From Hyphodiscus hymeniophilus (Eukaryota; Ascomycota; Leotiomycetes; Helotiales; Hyphodiscaceae), in contig VNKQ01000003.1 in NCBI GenBank assembly GCA_016508695.1, positions 744,001-808,000 of the forward strand: a DNA stretch of 64,000 nucleotides, given 5' to 3'. The position numbers and the translations under genes are program-made. The notes beneath the pieces were generated by a model. It saw only the letters and a list, made by a program, of their open reading frames with translations. It searched no databases and had not been told where the DNA came from. Of this stretch, positions 43,024-54,128 are shown one piece after another; positions within the stretch are counted from its first letter, which is position 1, and every line of letters begins with the position of its first letter.

Positions 43024-44617
43024 ATGGCAGATACCCCGTCTTATCCGATTCCTCTAGACAGTCGCGAACAACCCATACTAGAGAACTTGCAGCGCATACG
43101 AGATGAATTGACTCTCCTTAAACAGGATCGCTCAACCTATGTCAAATCGTCAGACGTTATGGTACTTTATGATAAAGTGGTTGAGCAAGTCCGCCTGTTA
43201 AATGAGATACGAGTCGATAAGCCAAAGGAGGATAATCGACGTCAGTATTCATTACCGCTCGCATATATACCATTTGCTTACTGAACCTCTGCAGTGGACC
43301 GCGTATTGGAGGGATGTTTCCAATTACTATCCCTGTTTTTCATGACGATCGGAAAAAACAACGAAGCTCCCGCTGCTTACGCCCTGACATCTACCATCAA
43401 AAAGCTCTTGGAACATCTTCTCGAGGTGGACTTATATTCATCGAAGGATCTTGAGCACATAACTCATACTTTGGAACGGCTGAGAGGCATTGTTAAGAAG
43501 TCGCAAACAGACTCGTCATATTCGCCGAAGCTCGTCACGCTGTTATCAAGTCGATTGGACGTTTGCCAAGATCTTCTCGACCAACTTCTGGGACGCCTAG
43601 GTAGACTTACACACGAATTACCAGGACTACACGAGAAGTTGATTTCTATACTGCGCTCCATATCTCTGGCAAACACAAGAACAAAGGTGGGCCACGTCGT
43701 AGGATCCGGTCGAAGGACATTGCTGATTATGAATAGTTTTCGAGTACAGAGGTTGAGAAACTGCAAGGACAATTGAAAGAGATTGATGCACAAAGAGTCA
43801 ATGGAAACTTTGTATCTGCAGATGGAGAGATTCCAGCAGGTAACGACGAAGTCAAGGATCTTCTTAACAGATGCCTGACATGGTCTGAGATTGTTCTTGC
43901 CCGGTTAGTAGCTGTTCACGCTATCCAATATCCTTTCTGAAATACTGACACCTCGCAGGAAGGGAGCAATGCCCGAAGAATTTGCAGGGACGTATCAAAC
44001 GCTGGTAGATATCCGGAACACGCTCGACAAGTTGTCTCTAACGCAAGCTTGGTCTTTGAGAGAGACCGATTTGTATGATTATCAGAGACAACTGGAGCGC
44101 ATTGACGAAAGTCGTGTTGACGGAAACTTCGTCGATGCGGAAGGAAAGTTTGCCGAGCTTTATGTCCAAAGAGTATGTCATTTCGCTCTATGTAGTCTCT
44201 GCAAATGCTGACTACCTATTTCTAGACGCTCCTCTACCTTGTTCGACGAAGCTATGCAAACATTTATTTCCTAATGGTCTCCTCCGAGCCCGTCTCAGAA
44301 GCACTGCTTCCGGTTTATAACCAACTTCAGACACTGAGACGATGCCTTATTGAAGTTAAAAATTCTGGTGGAGTCAGCTCGCCGAGAGATCTGTACCCAT
44401 ACAGTATGAAGGTATGCAGATAAGATAATATTTGGCCGCCACTTCACTGCTAATATGATTCCAGCTCAACTCGATTGACAATATGAGAGTTGACGGTAAA
44501 TTTATGATCGGAGATGATATTCCAGAGGGCCAAGGCAGCGTAAACGAACTTTTAGCCGAGTGCTTCGAACTCAACTATGAGCTTCGGGTGGCAGTAGAAA
44601 CGGATGGTGATGATTAG
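43024..44617 (+). CDS. UPF0662 / DUF2408 family protein
   Basis: Six exons, 43024-43240, 43295-43686, 43737-43903, 43959-44172, 44226-44411 and 44465-44617, give 442 residues. All joins keep frame and use short introns of 50-60 bp. The protein is all-helical with internal similarity: a DExRVDGNFV or QRVNGNFVSADGEIP type segment recurs three times (after residues 225, 310 and 405; the last reads NMRVDGKFMIGDDIPEGQGS), each followed by a helix with LLxECF or LLNRCL. This matches the fungal family of S. pombe C30C2.08, which has no defined function. Termini are complete: MADTPSYPIPLDSREQP at the start and AVETDGDD at the end. Cytoplasmic location is assumed; no signal or membrane segment is visible. 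Confidence 0.9.
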
Positions 44618-45062
44618 GTCTGCTTTTCAGGTGCTTTGAGCCAGATCAGGCGGCGTTGGGGACCTATTTGATAATTTGGACTTGTTACGATTGTAATAAG
44701 CCTGTAAGATATCAGTTGATTAGCAGTAGGTCAGGTGGGAGTGTATTTTGGACCGCCGCGGAGCAGGTGATACGGGCGCAATTGGCTTACAAAGCTCTCT
44801 GTGGCAGATGAGACAATTTTGGCATTATGAAATGGCGAAAATGATTTCTTGACGATGAAAGTATCCATCTAACCCCCGACCCCTCTGAATCCCAGATCTC
44901 ATTCCTAAATGTTGAAAGTTGGGCCCTGACCACTACCTTACTCTAAGGCAGCCCCCCTCAACACGAAATCAGGCGCGTCACGTCAGCCTTTCCAAAATTG
45001 AACCTTCAAAGCCCAGCGTCCATCCGCGTCAACAACACCGAACACCACAACCCACCCACAAT
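44618..45062. other. 445-base spacer, nothing seen
   Basis: 3' flank of the DUF2408 gene followed by the leader of the next plus-strand gene. The frame of that gene stays open upstream to 44919 but without an ATG. Confidence 0.5.
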
Positions 45063-45948
45063 ATGTTCAGCATGCTGCCAATGCCGGCGCGCACATACGA
45101 ACATACACACTACTACTCGCCAGCTGTATCATCCCCTCTTTCGTCCTCACCATTCCGCAGGTCCCTATCACCCCGCGATCCTAATGTTTCAACCTCACCG
45201 CGCGCCTTCTTCACGAAACCAACGATGCCACCTACCCCTACGCCCTCTAAGAAATCTCGCGCATCACCAAATGCATCATCGACTTCATCAACATCTTCCA
45301 GAGAAACCGTGTTTTCACAGCGCTTAACGAAAGCCAATCCTTTGATCCATGCAAGAAGTAGCAGTACGGGCACAGATGGACGAGAAACTAGGAGGAAATT
45401 GTTCTTGAAGAAGGTTAGGGAGGATTCAGAGGAGAAGCGCTGGAAGGCTAGGGGCGGTGATGACGAAATGATGAGGAGTATTTGGATCTCCGAGCAGAGG
45501 AGAAGAGAGGAGAAGCAGAGAAGGGAGGCCATCGGATTGGATGCGCCTCTTGAGGAAGAATATTCCTTGAGTTTAGGTCAGATTTCACGATCTTTGGGTT
45601 TGAGATATGAGGCTAACAGAAGTAGATGAGATTATGGCTGATGAGGTCGCGTTGCGAGAGGAGGCTGAGCTGGAGGCCCTTGCAGCTATGAGTATGGAGC
45701 AGCCTCCGCAGGGCTTTCAGAGCATACATCAGCATTTACCATCAGAGGACGAGATGGATTTGTTACTCCTCTCCACGCACGAGAATATTTCGGCGCACGC
45801 TCGCAACCAGCCGCTACCGGAGACTCCTTATGGCAGCGACGATGAAGAGTACGATCATATCTTCATGGATGTCATTCAAGAGGAGAATAGACTGGCTACA
45901 GAGTCATCACATCAGCCAGATGGAGAAGATGTGATGGATTTGAGCTAG
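45063..45948 (+). CDS. Unknown basic/acidic fungal protein
   Basis: Two exons, 45063-45576 and 45623-45948, with a 46-bp intron (branch GGCTAAC), give 279 residues. The N-terminus is Ser/Pro-rich with SP and TP sites (FRRSLSPRDPNVSTSPRAFF, MPPTPTPSKKSR). A conserved-looking basic helical region follows (SQRLTKANPLIHARSSS, then ETRRKLFLKKVREDSEEKRW and SIWISEQRRREEKQRREA). The second exon is acidic and helical (EIMADEVALREEAELEALAA) and ends with DDEEYDHIFMDVIQEENR. I do not recognise the family. The many SP/TP sites suggest kinase control, which is inference. The start is the first ATG of the frame (CACAATATGTTC). Confidence 0.75.
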
Positions 45949-46261
45949 AGCACAGGGTCTCTCGAAAGATTGTCAACATGGATACTTCCATCGCATCGCC
46001 GATCTGGAGCCTAACCCATCAACCTCCTCTAATGATCACGAACTCGACCATTGTAAGACATCCTTGTTAGGATTGCCGCTGGAGGGATCACGAATTGTTG
46101 TTGTACTCATAGTTATTTGCAAATTGGTGTCGATTTTAGCGTTGGCGTTGTGGTCGGATATCAATTTCATCAAAGGGACGGAGCATTGTTCATCACACGG
46201 TTAAGCCGTCTGTCACCGGATTGCTTCTTGCTTTCATCAATATTGGATGTCGAACGTCTAT
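45949..46261. other. 313-base spacer between converging genes, nothing seen
   Basis: Joint 3' flank of the unknown 279-residue gene and PEX19. No feature noted. Confidence 0.5.
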
Positions 46262-47362
46262 TCATTGTGGTGAACATCCTTCTTCTGGTGCTCCGAAAGC
46301 TTCTTGGGCCGCTGCCATATCTCCCACAAGATCTTGAGGTGGGGAACCAGCTGCTTGCATCTAAAGATCATCAGTAATAATCCATCAATTGACATTCAAA
46401 CATACCTTCTGCATTCTCTCCACAATATACTCCCTATCAGCAGCATTTTCATCTGTGTAAGTCTTCTGCTCAAATCTCCCAACAATCTCCCTTACATAAA
46501 CCTGCTGCTCATTATACCTCTTCATATCATCCTCCTTGACCTTCCCCTTATTTTTCTCCATCCACTCGGGAAACTTATCATCCAACTCTTTCATCGGCTC
46601 ATACAAAATCTCCTTATTCGTCAATTGCTCCATCATACCCAATAACATCTTCGAGAAATCCTCTTCCCCGGCCTCACCATCCAATCCACCTGCCTGCATC
46701 GCCTTCATCATTTCCGCCAATATATCATCCGTATTATCGGATGCAGCAGCCGCAGTAGCTTGATCACCGGAAGCTTGCATCCTTTCCATAGTCTTCTTGA
46801 TCGTTTCTTGGAACGTCTTTTCCGCATCTGTCTCTTTGATCTTACCTGCACTCGTTGAAGGACCGGGTTTCGACAAAGATGGAACAGCAGGTGGGAGAGG
46901 TGCAGTGTCCGCAGCTCCGCCCAATGCAGCCGCCCCTCCGAGCTCTTTCATCATGACCTCGAACTGTGCTTGCATTTCTGGTGATGTATCTAGTTCTCCT
47001 AAGAGGTCTGCCATTCCGGCTTGCAGTTGCTTGGCAAAGTCATCGTCTGAGATGCCTTCTTCTGCTGTTGCGGGTTCTGATTGCGGTCTGCCGGGACCGG
47101 TAGGAAGGGTATGTGCTTTGCTTTCTGGCTTTGAGGGGGAGAACTCATCAAGCATATCTGTTTGACTGTCAGTAGAGTGTAGCTAGAATAGGAGGAGGGG
47201 CAGACCATCTAAGTCGTCTAGATCGTCTTCGTCTGGATCTGGGACATCTTCGACGATGGGATCTGGTTTTGATGCAGATGTAATGGTCGTTGAGGCGTCT
47301 TTCTCTATTGCTTTACCGGCACTTTGTGCAAGACCTTCAAGGTCCCCAGGCTTTGATTCCAT
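46262..47362 (-). CDS. PEX19: Peroxin-19 (PEX19), peroxisomal membrane protein receptor
   Basis: Chaperone and import receptor for peroxisomal membrane proteins. Three exons, 47362-47206, 47157-46406 and 46360-46262, give 335 residues. The acidic N-terminus (EDVPDPDEDDLDDLDDMLDEF) holds the PEX3-binding region. The middle has DDDFAKQLQAGMADLLGELD, and the C-terminal cargo-binding domain has DILAEMMKAMQAGGLDG, FSKMLLGMMEQLTNKEILYE, PMKELDDKFPEWMEKNKGKV and RYNEQQVYVREIVGRFEQ. The last exon ends GCSPQ, a CaaX-type farnesylation box, as in yeast Pex19. The intron before it must be spliced to reach that box. The start at 47362 is the first ATG; the frame stays open upstream, so an extra 5' exon is possible. 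Diverges from UBC9. Confidence 0.95.
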
Positions 47363-47868
47363 GTTTGTGGTATCTAGCTGTGCACCGGCCCCAATGGAAC
47401 TGGTTGGTGTCGGAATCAACAAGTCTGGAATGACGCAGGCGGGGTAGTGATTCTAAACTTTCGATCGATAGGTTGGTCCAGATCGAATTATTCATGCAAC
47501 ACCAGAAGATCCACACTTTGTAAGTGAAAGGTACAGAAGGAATGGTAACCTTGAAGGAAGAGTGTATGGATAGAAACACATTCTAGTGATTTCGCGCTCG
47601 ACCTCGGCCCCTCTCAGGCTCTCACCCTTGTCAATTTGCCGATCCTCCTGTGAATTTTGAAGAGCCTCGCAAACTCAGCCTCAACAACGAACAACGCTTG
47701 ACAACAACGTCGCCTCAAGAGGTTTTTGTGACGAGAGGAAGGTGACTTTACGATCTTGATTTCTGATCTCCGATCAAGCCATAATAGTAGCCACCTTATC
47801 GGTCTTCAATTTTGCCTCCACCTCATCTCAGCCTCATCGCGTTTATTCGAGTCGCAACAACTTTCACA
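47363..47868. promoter_or_regulatory. Divergent promoter of PEX19 and UBC9
   Basis: About 500 bases between two outward-facing genes. Pyrimidine-rich near the UBC9 start. The PEX19 frame remains open into its left part, so some of it may be coding leader. Confidence 0.4.
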
Positions 47869-48441
47869 ATGGCGCTGTGCATGAACAGACTTCAGGAGGA
47901 ACGCAAGCAGTGGCGTCGTGATCATCCATTTGGATTTTATGCGAAACCTCAGCGCAATGCTCAGGGCGTTCTTGATCTGAAGGTCTGGGAGTGTGGCATA
48001 CCTGGCAAGGAGAAAACTCTGTGGGAGGGTGGTTTGTTCAAGCTGAGCGTTATCTTCCCTGATGGTAAGTCCTCATATAAAGCGATGCTTGATATCAAAT
48101 GCTAATCTCGATATAGAGTATCCCACAAAGCCGCCCAAGTGTACGAGCCTTGTCTCCCTCGGAAGTCAACGAAGCTGACATTTCTAGGCAAATTCGTCCC
48201 ACCCCTCTTCCACCCGAACGTCTATCCGTCCGGCACCGTCTGCTTGTCAATTCTGAATGAGGAAGAAGGCTGGAAACCAGCGATTACCATCAAGCAAATC
48301 CTGCTCGGTGTACAAGAGCTCCTCGACGAACCAAACCCCGACTCTCCAGCACAAGCCGATGCGTATAACTTGTTCAAGAAGGATCGCGCTGCGTATGAGA
48401 CCAAGGTCAAGAGAATCGTCCGCGATAATCCAGCTCCCTGA
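47869..48441 (+). CDS. UBC9: SUMO-conjugating enzyme UBC9
   Basis: E2 enzyme that transfers SUMO to substrates, mostly nuclear. Three exons, 47869-48064, 48117-48140 and 48188-48441, give 157 residues, the same length as yeast Ubc9. The middle exon is only 24 nt (EYPTKPPK). Signature sequences are MALCMNRLQEERKQWRRDHP, FGFYAKPQRNAQGVLDLKVW, GIPGKEKTLWEGG, HPNVYPSGTVCLSILNEEEG with the active-site cysteine, and WKPAITIKQILLGVQELLDE. All introns have consensus ends. It shares its upstream region with PEX19. Confidence 0.97.
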
Positions 48442-49081
48442 TTTTCATTTGGATCAGATGCATGCTGCGGGTGGATTTCAGCACAGGCGTTCATGGTGGT
48501 TTACAGGCTTTTGCTTAAGGGCTTCATTTTGATGGCGTGACGATTAGGCAGATAATGGTCTCTTATGAATGTACTACAGGGCATGAGACACGAGACTCGA
48601 TAGATGAGCTACGAATGGGAAGATATCGGTCTGCAAACTGAATTTTGGTGGGAAGCACACGAACACAAGAACTCGTACGTCACCATGTTTTGCCTTCGAG
48701 GTTTCCTTCGCGCAGGTGATGTAGAGAAGCGTGAAGAGCTCAGCCAATATACAATAATGACTCTCCCGTGCCAAAACGCTTGCTACGAATCAGGTGTTTC
48801 CTATTTGCTTCATCGGTTTGACAGGCATGTTGCAAGGGTCGCTGCGAGATCGGCTACTCACGAGACTGCCCCACCATTAATTTTCTGGGAGTTCGAAATC
48901 CGATGAAGAGTCACACACCTGTCAAGTACAAGCTACAAAAAAGTGTCAAAGCGATCGCAGAGCTCAATTGCCTCAGTATTTGCAATTTTTCTCCAAATAA
49001 ACGTCTGAGGATATCCCTACCCTTCAAGAAGCATTTCTGTAGATACGCTCTTCTCACATTAGATCGCACCGGACCATCATC
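48442..49081. other. 640-base spacer, nothing firm
   Basis: Holds the UBC9 3' flank and the asparagine synthetase promoter. A 100-codon plus frame at 48604-48906 shows no domain and is probably chance. Confidence 0.5.
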
Positions 49082-51021
49082 ATGTGTGGGATTGTTGGGT
49101 GCCACCATGTGCCAGACGCAAAGGCTTTCAAGCCTACGGCGTTGAAGATGGTGAAGCAATGTAGGCATCGTGGTCCAGATTGGTCTGGCAGTTACGTCGC
49201 AGGAAACACAGGTCTGAACTATTTTATTCTTATGGAGGGGCAATTTCTAACTTCAAACAGTGCTTGCTCACGAGCGTCTGTCCATTGTCGGGGTCGATTC
49301 TGGAGCTCAGCCACTTACCAACAGCGACGAAAGCATTGCCCTTGCTGTCAATGGCGAAATTTACAACCACAGAGTTATCCGCAAAGGACTCAAGAACCCA
49401 TACCACTTCAAAACACACTCCGATTGCGAGGTTATTATACCATTGGTGAGAGCAAAATTGTGCAGGTCTGGGAGTGGGAATTGATAGATTAATAGTACAT
49501 GGAATTTGATATCGATGCGCCCAAGCATCTCGATGGCATGTTCTCCTTCGTTCTATACGACAAGGCTCAAGACCGAACGATTGCGGCACGAGACCCAATT
49601 GGAATCACAAGTTTCTATCAGGGTTGGTCGAGCAAGATGCCAGAAGCTACATTCTTCGCCTCCGAGCTGAAGTGCTTACATTCGGTCTGCGATAAGATTA
49701 TTTCCTTCCCACCAGGCCACATCTATGACTCGAGAACTGGCAAGACCACAAGATATTTCGAACCCACATGGTGGGATCCTGCCAACGTACCCACTACGCC
49801 GGTCGACTACAAGGTCCTCAGAGAGACCTTCGAGAAGGCAGTCCGGAAGCGTCTCATGGCTGAAGTCCCATACGGTGTTTTATTGTCTGGTGGTCTCGAT
49901 TCGAGTCTGGTCGCTTCGATTGCTCAGCGAGAGACATTACGCCTGAAAGCTGCTATGCTATCTCAAATAGAAAAGGGAGAGGTAGAGAAGCAGAACGAGG
50001 ATGCCGGAGAAGGCTTGGTTGGTATTGACGATGAGAACAAGCTGACAACCACAACCTTCTTGCCTCAACTCAACTCTTTCTCAATTGGACTACCCAACGC
50101 TCCTGATACCAAGGCAGCATTGGAAGTTGCGAAGTTTCTTGGAACAAAGCACCACGATATGACTTTCACTATTGAGGACGGGTTGAACGCTCTGTCTGAT
50201 GTCATCTACCACTTGGAGAGTTACGACGTGACGACCATTCGTGCCTCAACACCTATGTTCTTACTCTCGAGAAAAATCAAAGCTATGGGTGTCAAGATGG
50301 TGCTTAGTGGTGAGGGCAGCGACGAGATATTTGGCGGATACCTCTATTTCCATGCCGCACCAGACAAGAAGGCATTTCACGAAGAGACTGTAAGACGAGT
50401 CAAGAATCTGCATTTGTGGGATTGTCTGCGAGCCAACAAGTCTACTTCAGCATGGGGTCTTGAAGCTCGTGTTCCTTTTCTTGATAAGGAATTCTTGGAG
50501 GTCTCAATGAATATCGATCCGGAAGAGAAATTAATCACAAAAGACCGCATCGAGAAATACATCCTCCGAAAAGCATTCGATACTTCAGATGAGCCAGGCG
50601 CGAAGCCATATCTGCCAGAAAAAATTCTGTACAGACAAAAGGAGCAGTTTAGCGATGGCGTTGGTTATGGATGGATTGATGCTTTGAAAGATAACGCCGA
50701 GCTTCATGTGACTGATGAGATGATGAAGAACCCAAAGCCAGAGTGGGCTGGCGATATTCCAGACACCAAAGAAGCGTATGTTTTTAGTATACCTGCTAGA
50801 AGTAGATTTGCTAACAGACATACAGATACTGGTATCGGATGATGTTCGATGATCTCTTCCCTCCTCAGTGCGCGGACACTGTTGTGCGTTGGCTCCCTAC
50901 TTGGTCCAAGCAGACTGATCCCAGTGGAAGGTAAGTTCCTTGATCTTAAATTATGTGACCCTGGCTGACTTTCACCAGAGCTATCGCGACTCACATCCAG
51001 AAGTATGAGGAAACGAAATAA
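49082..51021 (+). CDS. ASN1: Asparagine synthetase (glutamine-hydrolysing)
   Basis: Makes asparagine from aspartate, ATP and glutamine in the cytosol. Five exons, 49082-49211, 49261-49445, 49496-50775, 50826-50930 and 50979-51021, give 580 residues, normal for the eukaryotic enzyme. It begins MCGIVGC, so Cys2 is the class II amidotransferase nucleophile. RHRGPDWSG, RLSIVGVDSGAQPL and LAVNGEIYNH complete the glutaminase domain. The synthetase domain has the ATP P-loop VLLSGGLDSSLVASIA and SGEGSDEIFGGYLYFH, then LEARVPFLDKEFLE and the RQKEQFSDGVGYGWID block. The ending YWYRMMFDDLFPPQ is restored only by the last introns. No truncation. Confidence 0.97.
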
Positions 51022-51426
51022 GCGGAGATTTTCTGAGATTTATTGCAATCAGACTCTTCTATACAATGATTGAGCATTGAAATAGGGTGGGAGTTTCGTG
51101 GTGATGGGTCAGTGGTGGGATAGTCAACCAGGAACATGGCGTTGCATAGAAAATGCCAACCTCTGTACTTGCATAGACCAGCAGTTTCCATGAGGATACT
51201 TGTCTGTCATTGATGCGAACTTTCCCCTGCATCGCGAACTATTGGACAATATTAATAAACTATGACCTTGTTTGTGATATGTCTACACCCAATCAAAAGC
51301 TTGTGCTATCAGCGTGCTTTCAGCGGACGAACCCGGGAAATTATTTTTGAGCCGAAACACATCTTCACCTGAACAACAACAAGCTGAGATCCTGCTCAAG
51401 AAACTTAATCAATCAATCAATTCAAA
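51022..51426. other. 405-base spacer upstream of porin, nothing seen
   Basis: Promoter and leader of the porin gene, plus the 3' flank of asparagine synthetase. No clear element. Confidence 0.5.
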
Positions 51427-52725
51427 ATGGCAGTTCCAGCTTTCTCCGAGTAAGTGTTTTTTCCATGACTCGATTCGCGAGCACCTTCAGGATTTTTGGA
51501 GCCCTCAACAGGACTCCTTATCCTCTTCCTTTCATACCAGATCAACTTTTCTCAGCCTTTCCCAACTCTTGACCATCGCTAAAAGTTTCTATAGCATTGC
51601 TAAGGCTTCTAATGATCTCCTTAACAAGGACTTCTATCACCTGTGAGCGACAAACCTCTCCAGAGCTTCGTCAACAGCTCCATTAAGCTCTTCAACTCAT
51701 CATACCCTATGCAGGTCTGCGGCTGCTCTTGAAGTAAAATCAAACACGCCAAATAATGTTGCCTTCAAAGTTACTGGAAAGAGCACGCATGAGGGAGCTA
51801 CAAGTGGTCTGGTGAGGTCAATCGAAGTTGAGAAAGACACACAAGCACTGATTCGGAAATGGTGAATAGCTAGAGGCCAAGTTCACAGACAAACCATCCG
51901 GTAGATATTTCAAAAAATTACGCTGTCATATACGTTCTAGCTTCTCAAGATCCAATAATTTCGATTATATGGTTTTTCTTGAACCACAAATAGCTGGGCT
52001 AACCATGTTCTATCGCCGCGCAGGCACTACTGTCACTTCGAGCTGGAACACTGTCAATGCTCTTGACCTGAAGATCGAGTCGAGCGACGCTATTACCAAG
52101 GGTCTCAAGGCCGAGATCTTGGGCAACTATCTCCCTACTACTCAAAAGACCGGCGCAAAGCTCAACGTCCATTTCAAGCAAGCCAACTTCCACGGCCGTG
52201 CTTTCTTCGATCTCCTCAAGGGCCCGACTGCCAACATTGACGCTGTCATTGGACAAGATGGTTTCTTGGTTGGCGGATCCGCTGGCTATGATGTCCAGAA
52301 GGCTGCTATCACCAACTACTCTGCTGCCATCGGGTACTCAACTCCTCTCTACACTGCGTCCATCACTGGTGTCAACAACTTGAGCATCTTCTCTGCTGCA
52401 TACTACCACAAGGTCAACTCTCAAGTTGAGGCTGGTGCTAAGGCTACTTGGGACTCGAAGAGCGGTAGCCAAGTTGGTCTCGAGGTTGCATCCAAGTACA
52501 GATTGGACCCCGTCTCATTTGCTAAGGTAAATTCGGTAAATCGCGGTTGAGTTCAAATACTGATACCGGATTTAGGTTAAGATCAACGACCGCGGTGTTG
52601 CTGCCGTTGCCTATAACGTCCTCCTTCGCCCCGGTGTCACCCTCGGGCTCGGTGCCTCATTCGACACCCAGAAGCTCGACCAAGCCACCCACAAGATTGG
52701 CACCAGCTTTACATTCGACTCATAG
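51427..52725 (+). CDS. POR1: Mitochondrial outer-membrane porin (VDAC)
   Basis: Voltage-dependent anion channel for metabolites. Six exons, 51427-51449, 51595-51642, 51715-51811, 51870-51900, 52024-52526 and 52576-52725, give 283 residues, exactly the length of Neurospora porin. The first four exons are very short (23, 48, 97 and 31 nt). The N-terminal helix reads MAVPAFSDIAKASNDLLNKD. Beta-barrel strands follow, including GAKLNVHFKQANFHGRAFFD, YDVQKAAITNYSAAIGYSTP and GAKATWDSKSGSQVGLEVAS, then the eukaryotic porin signature region KYRLDPVSFAKVKINDRGVA. The end is ASFDTQKLDQATHKIGTSFT. The exon 3/4 joint is SGL|LEAKF; Neurospora has GSLEAKY at that place, so this joint is likely right. Confidence 0.95.
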
Positions 52726-52936
52726 ATCACTGGCCGAAGCTCGGACTGAAGGACCTGCGTACGATAGACGGAAGAGATGAATGTCAGCGAATTGACGTGC
52801 TGCTCGCGTTGCTGTGCGAGAGACGGCTGGGGCTTGTAATATAACCAGAACAGAGGCTTATTCAACAGCATGCAGCTTTCACATGATTCGATGCCCATTT
52901 TGCTGATATATGCTCATTCCCCTCAACTTCCCAGGT

Positions 52937-53828
52937 CTATGCTTTCTCAACCTTGGCCTTCTTGGTCAAACGCTCGAAAATCAAGCTAGGTATGAACACA
53001 CCCAGCGAGATAATACCACCTACAAACAGAAAATTCGCAAACATCCCGCGCGTCTCCCCACGAGGCACAGAATCGTGGTTTATCCTCTGCCGTCTCCTCT
53101 GATCATAGTTCTCATGAGTTCTGAAATGCCCGTCCCTATCAAAATGCGGAACGTCATTCCTCTCATGACCCCAAGGCTGCTGCCCTGGTCCCATCCCTCC
53201 CATTCCCGTTGAAGAGTCATCCTTCTTCTTGTCCCCAAAACCAGCCCTCGTTTCCCCCGTAGCATCCTGGGCATTCTGTCTCTTCTCCGCCTGATCACCC
53301 CATCCTCCAGATCGATAGAAACTCGGTGGAGGGCCGCGGAACTGCGATCTGCGTCTGCTTAAACCGCTTGCTGGGCGTCCGCCTACTGGACCCGAGGAAT
53401 GGTAGGATCCCCGCGGTCTGTGTGAGTGCGCTTGTGATGGAGAATGATGGTTGAGAAGGTGTTCGCGGTCGTATTCTTGGCGCTTTGCGGGCACGCGAAG
53501 AATAGCATATGCTTCTGAAATTTGAACGAAGCGTGAGGATGCTTGGGGATCGTTGGGATTGCGATCCGGGTGGTGGGTTTTAGAGAGGGCGTAGAAGGAT
53601 CATTTGGATAGTCAGCTTTGCTTCTTTGGTACATTTCAGACTTATTTTTAGGGTGGAAGATAGACGGTTGGAATCAGGGTTGACCTACTTCTTCACCTCG
53701 CTGGGAGTGGCATTGGGAGGTATTTGTAGCGTGTCATAGTGAGTTGGGCTATCTGCCCTGCGAACAATGCTCGAGTGGAAATGCCGTTGAGGTAGAGCAA
53801 ATGGAAATGATCTTGAACGAAGTGGCAT
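52937..53828 (-). CDS. Mitochondrial J-domain protein with C-terminal membrane segment
   Basis: Two exons, 53828-53689 and 53600-52937, give 267 residues. The N-terminus MPLRSRSFPFALPQRHFHSS is Arg/Ser-rich without acids, a mitochondrial presequence. The J-domain follows: THYDTLQIPPNATPSEVKK, then after the intron SFYALSKTHHPDRNPND with the HPD motif and FVQISEAYAILRVPAKRQEY. The rest is Gly/Arg-rich and ends with one membrane segment (FANFLFVGGIISLGVFIPSL). A stop (TGA) sits directly before SFYALS in frame, so no upstream AG acceptor can work. The frame closes only if the intron (53688-53601) ends in TG (CCAAATG|ATCC) or another non-AG site, or if the gene is broken or the base miscalled. 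A GCTGAC branch site lies about 11 bases upstream. Protein identity is firm; the splice site is not. Confidence 0.8.
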
Positions 53829-54128
53829 TCCTCATTGTCGAGAATGATAATATCCCAATCTTTAAAAGTTCAGGACCTGCGCAGCGAAAGGGTTAATTGA
53901 AGGAGCTTATATCAACTCGTCATTCTAAGCTTTCCTTAGGAGGTCTAGCGTATTGCAGGGACCTCGAAATGCGAAGCGGCAACTTTTCTGCCCCACCTTC
54001 TTGGATGCACATTGATTCCTCTCCGTAGCCAAACTTCGGATTTTCTAGAGAAAGTCCCGAGAAATCGAAAACATTGAATCTCTTCTCCAACCTACAAATA
54101 AATAGAGCCAAACGCTGTGCAAGACAAG
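53829..54128. promoter_or_regulatory. Divergent promoter of J-protein and MetAP2
   Basis: Exactly 300 bases between two outward-facing start codons. No specific factor site is claimed. Confidence 0.45.

Noticed and set aside
46536..47165. Long plus-strand frames opposite PEX19
   Set aside because: Antisense shadows of a firm conserved gene.
48604..48906. Plus-strand 100-codon frame downstream of UBC9
   Set aside because: Lies where the UBC9 3' region and the next promoter are expected, and shows no conserved pattern.
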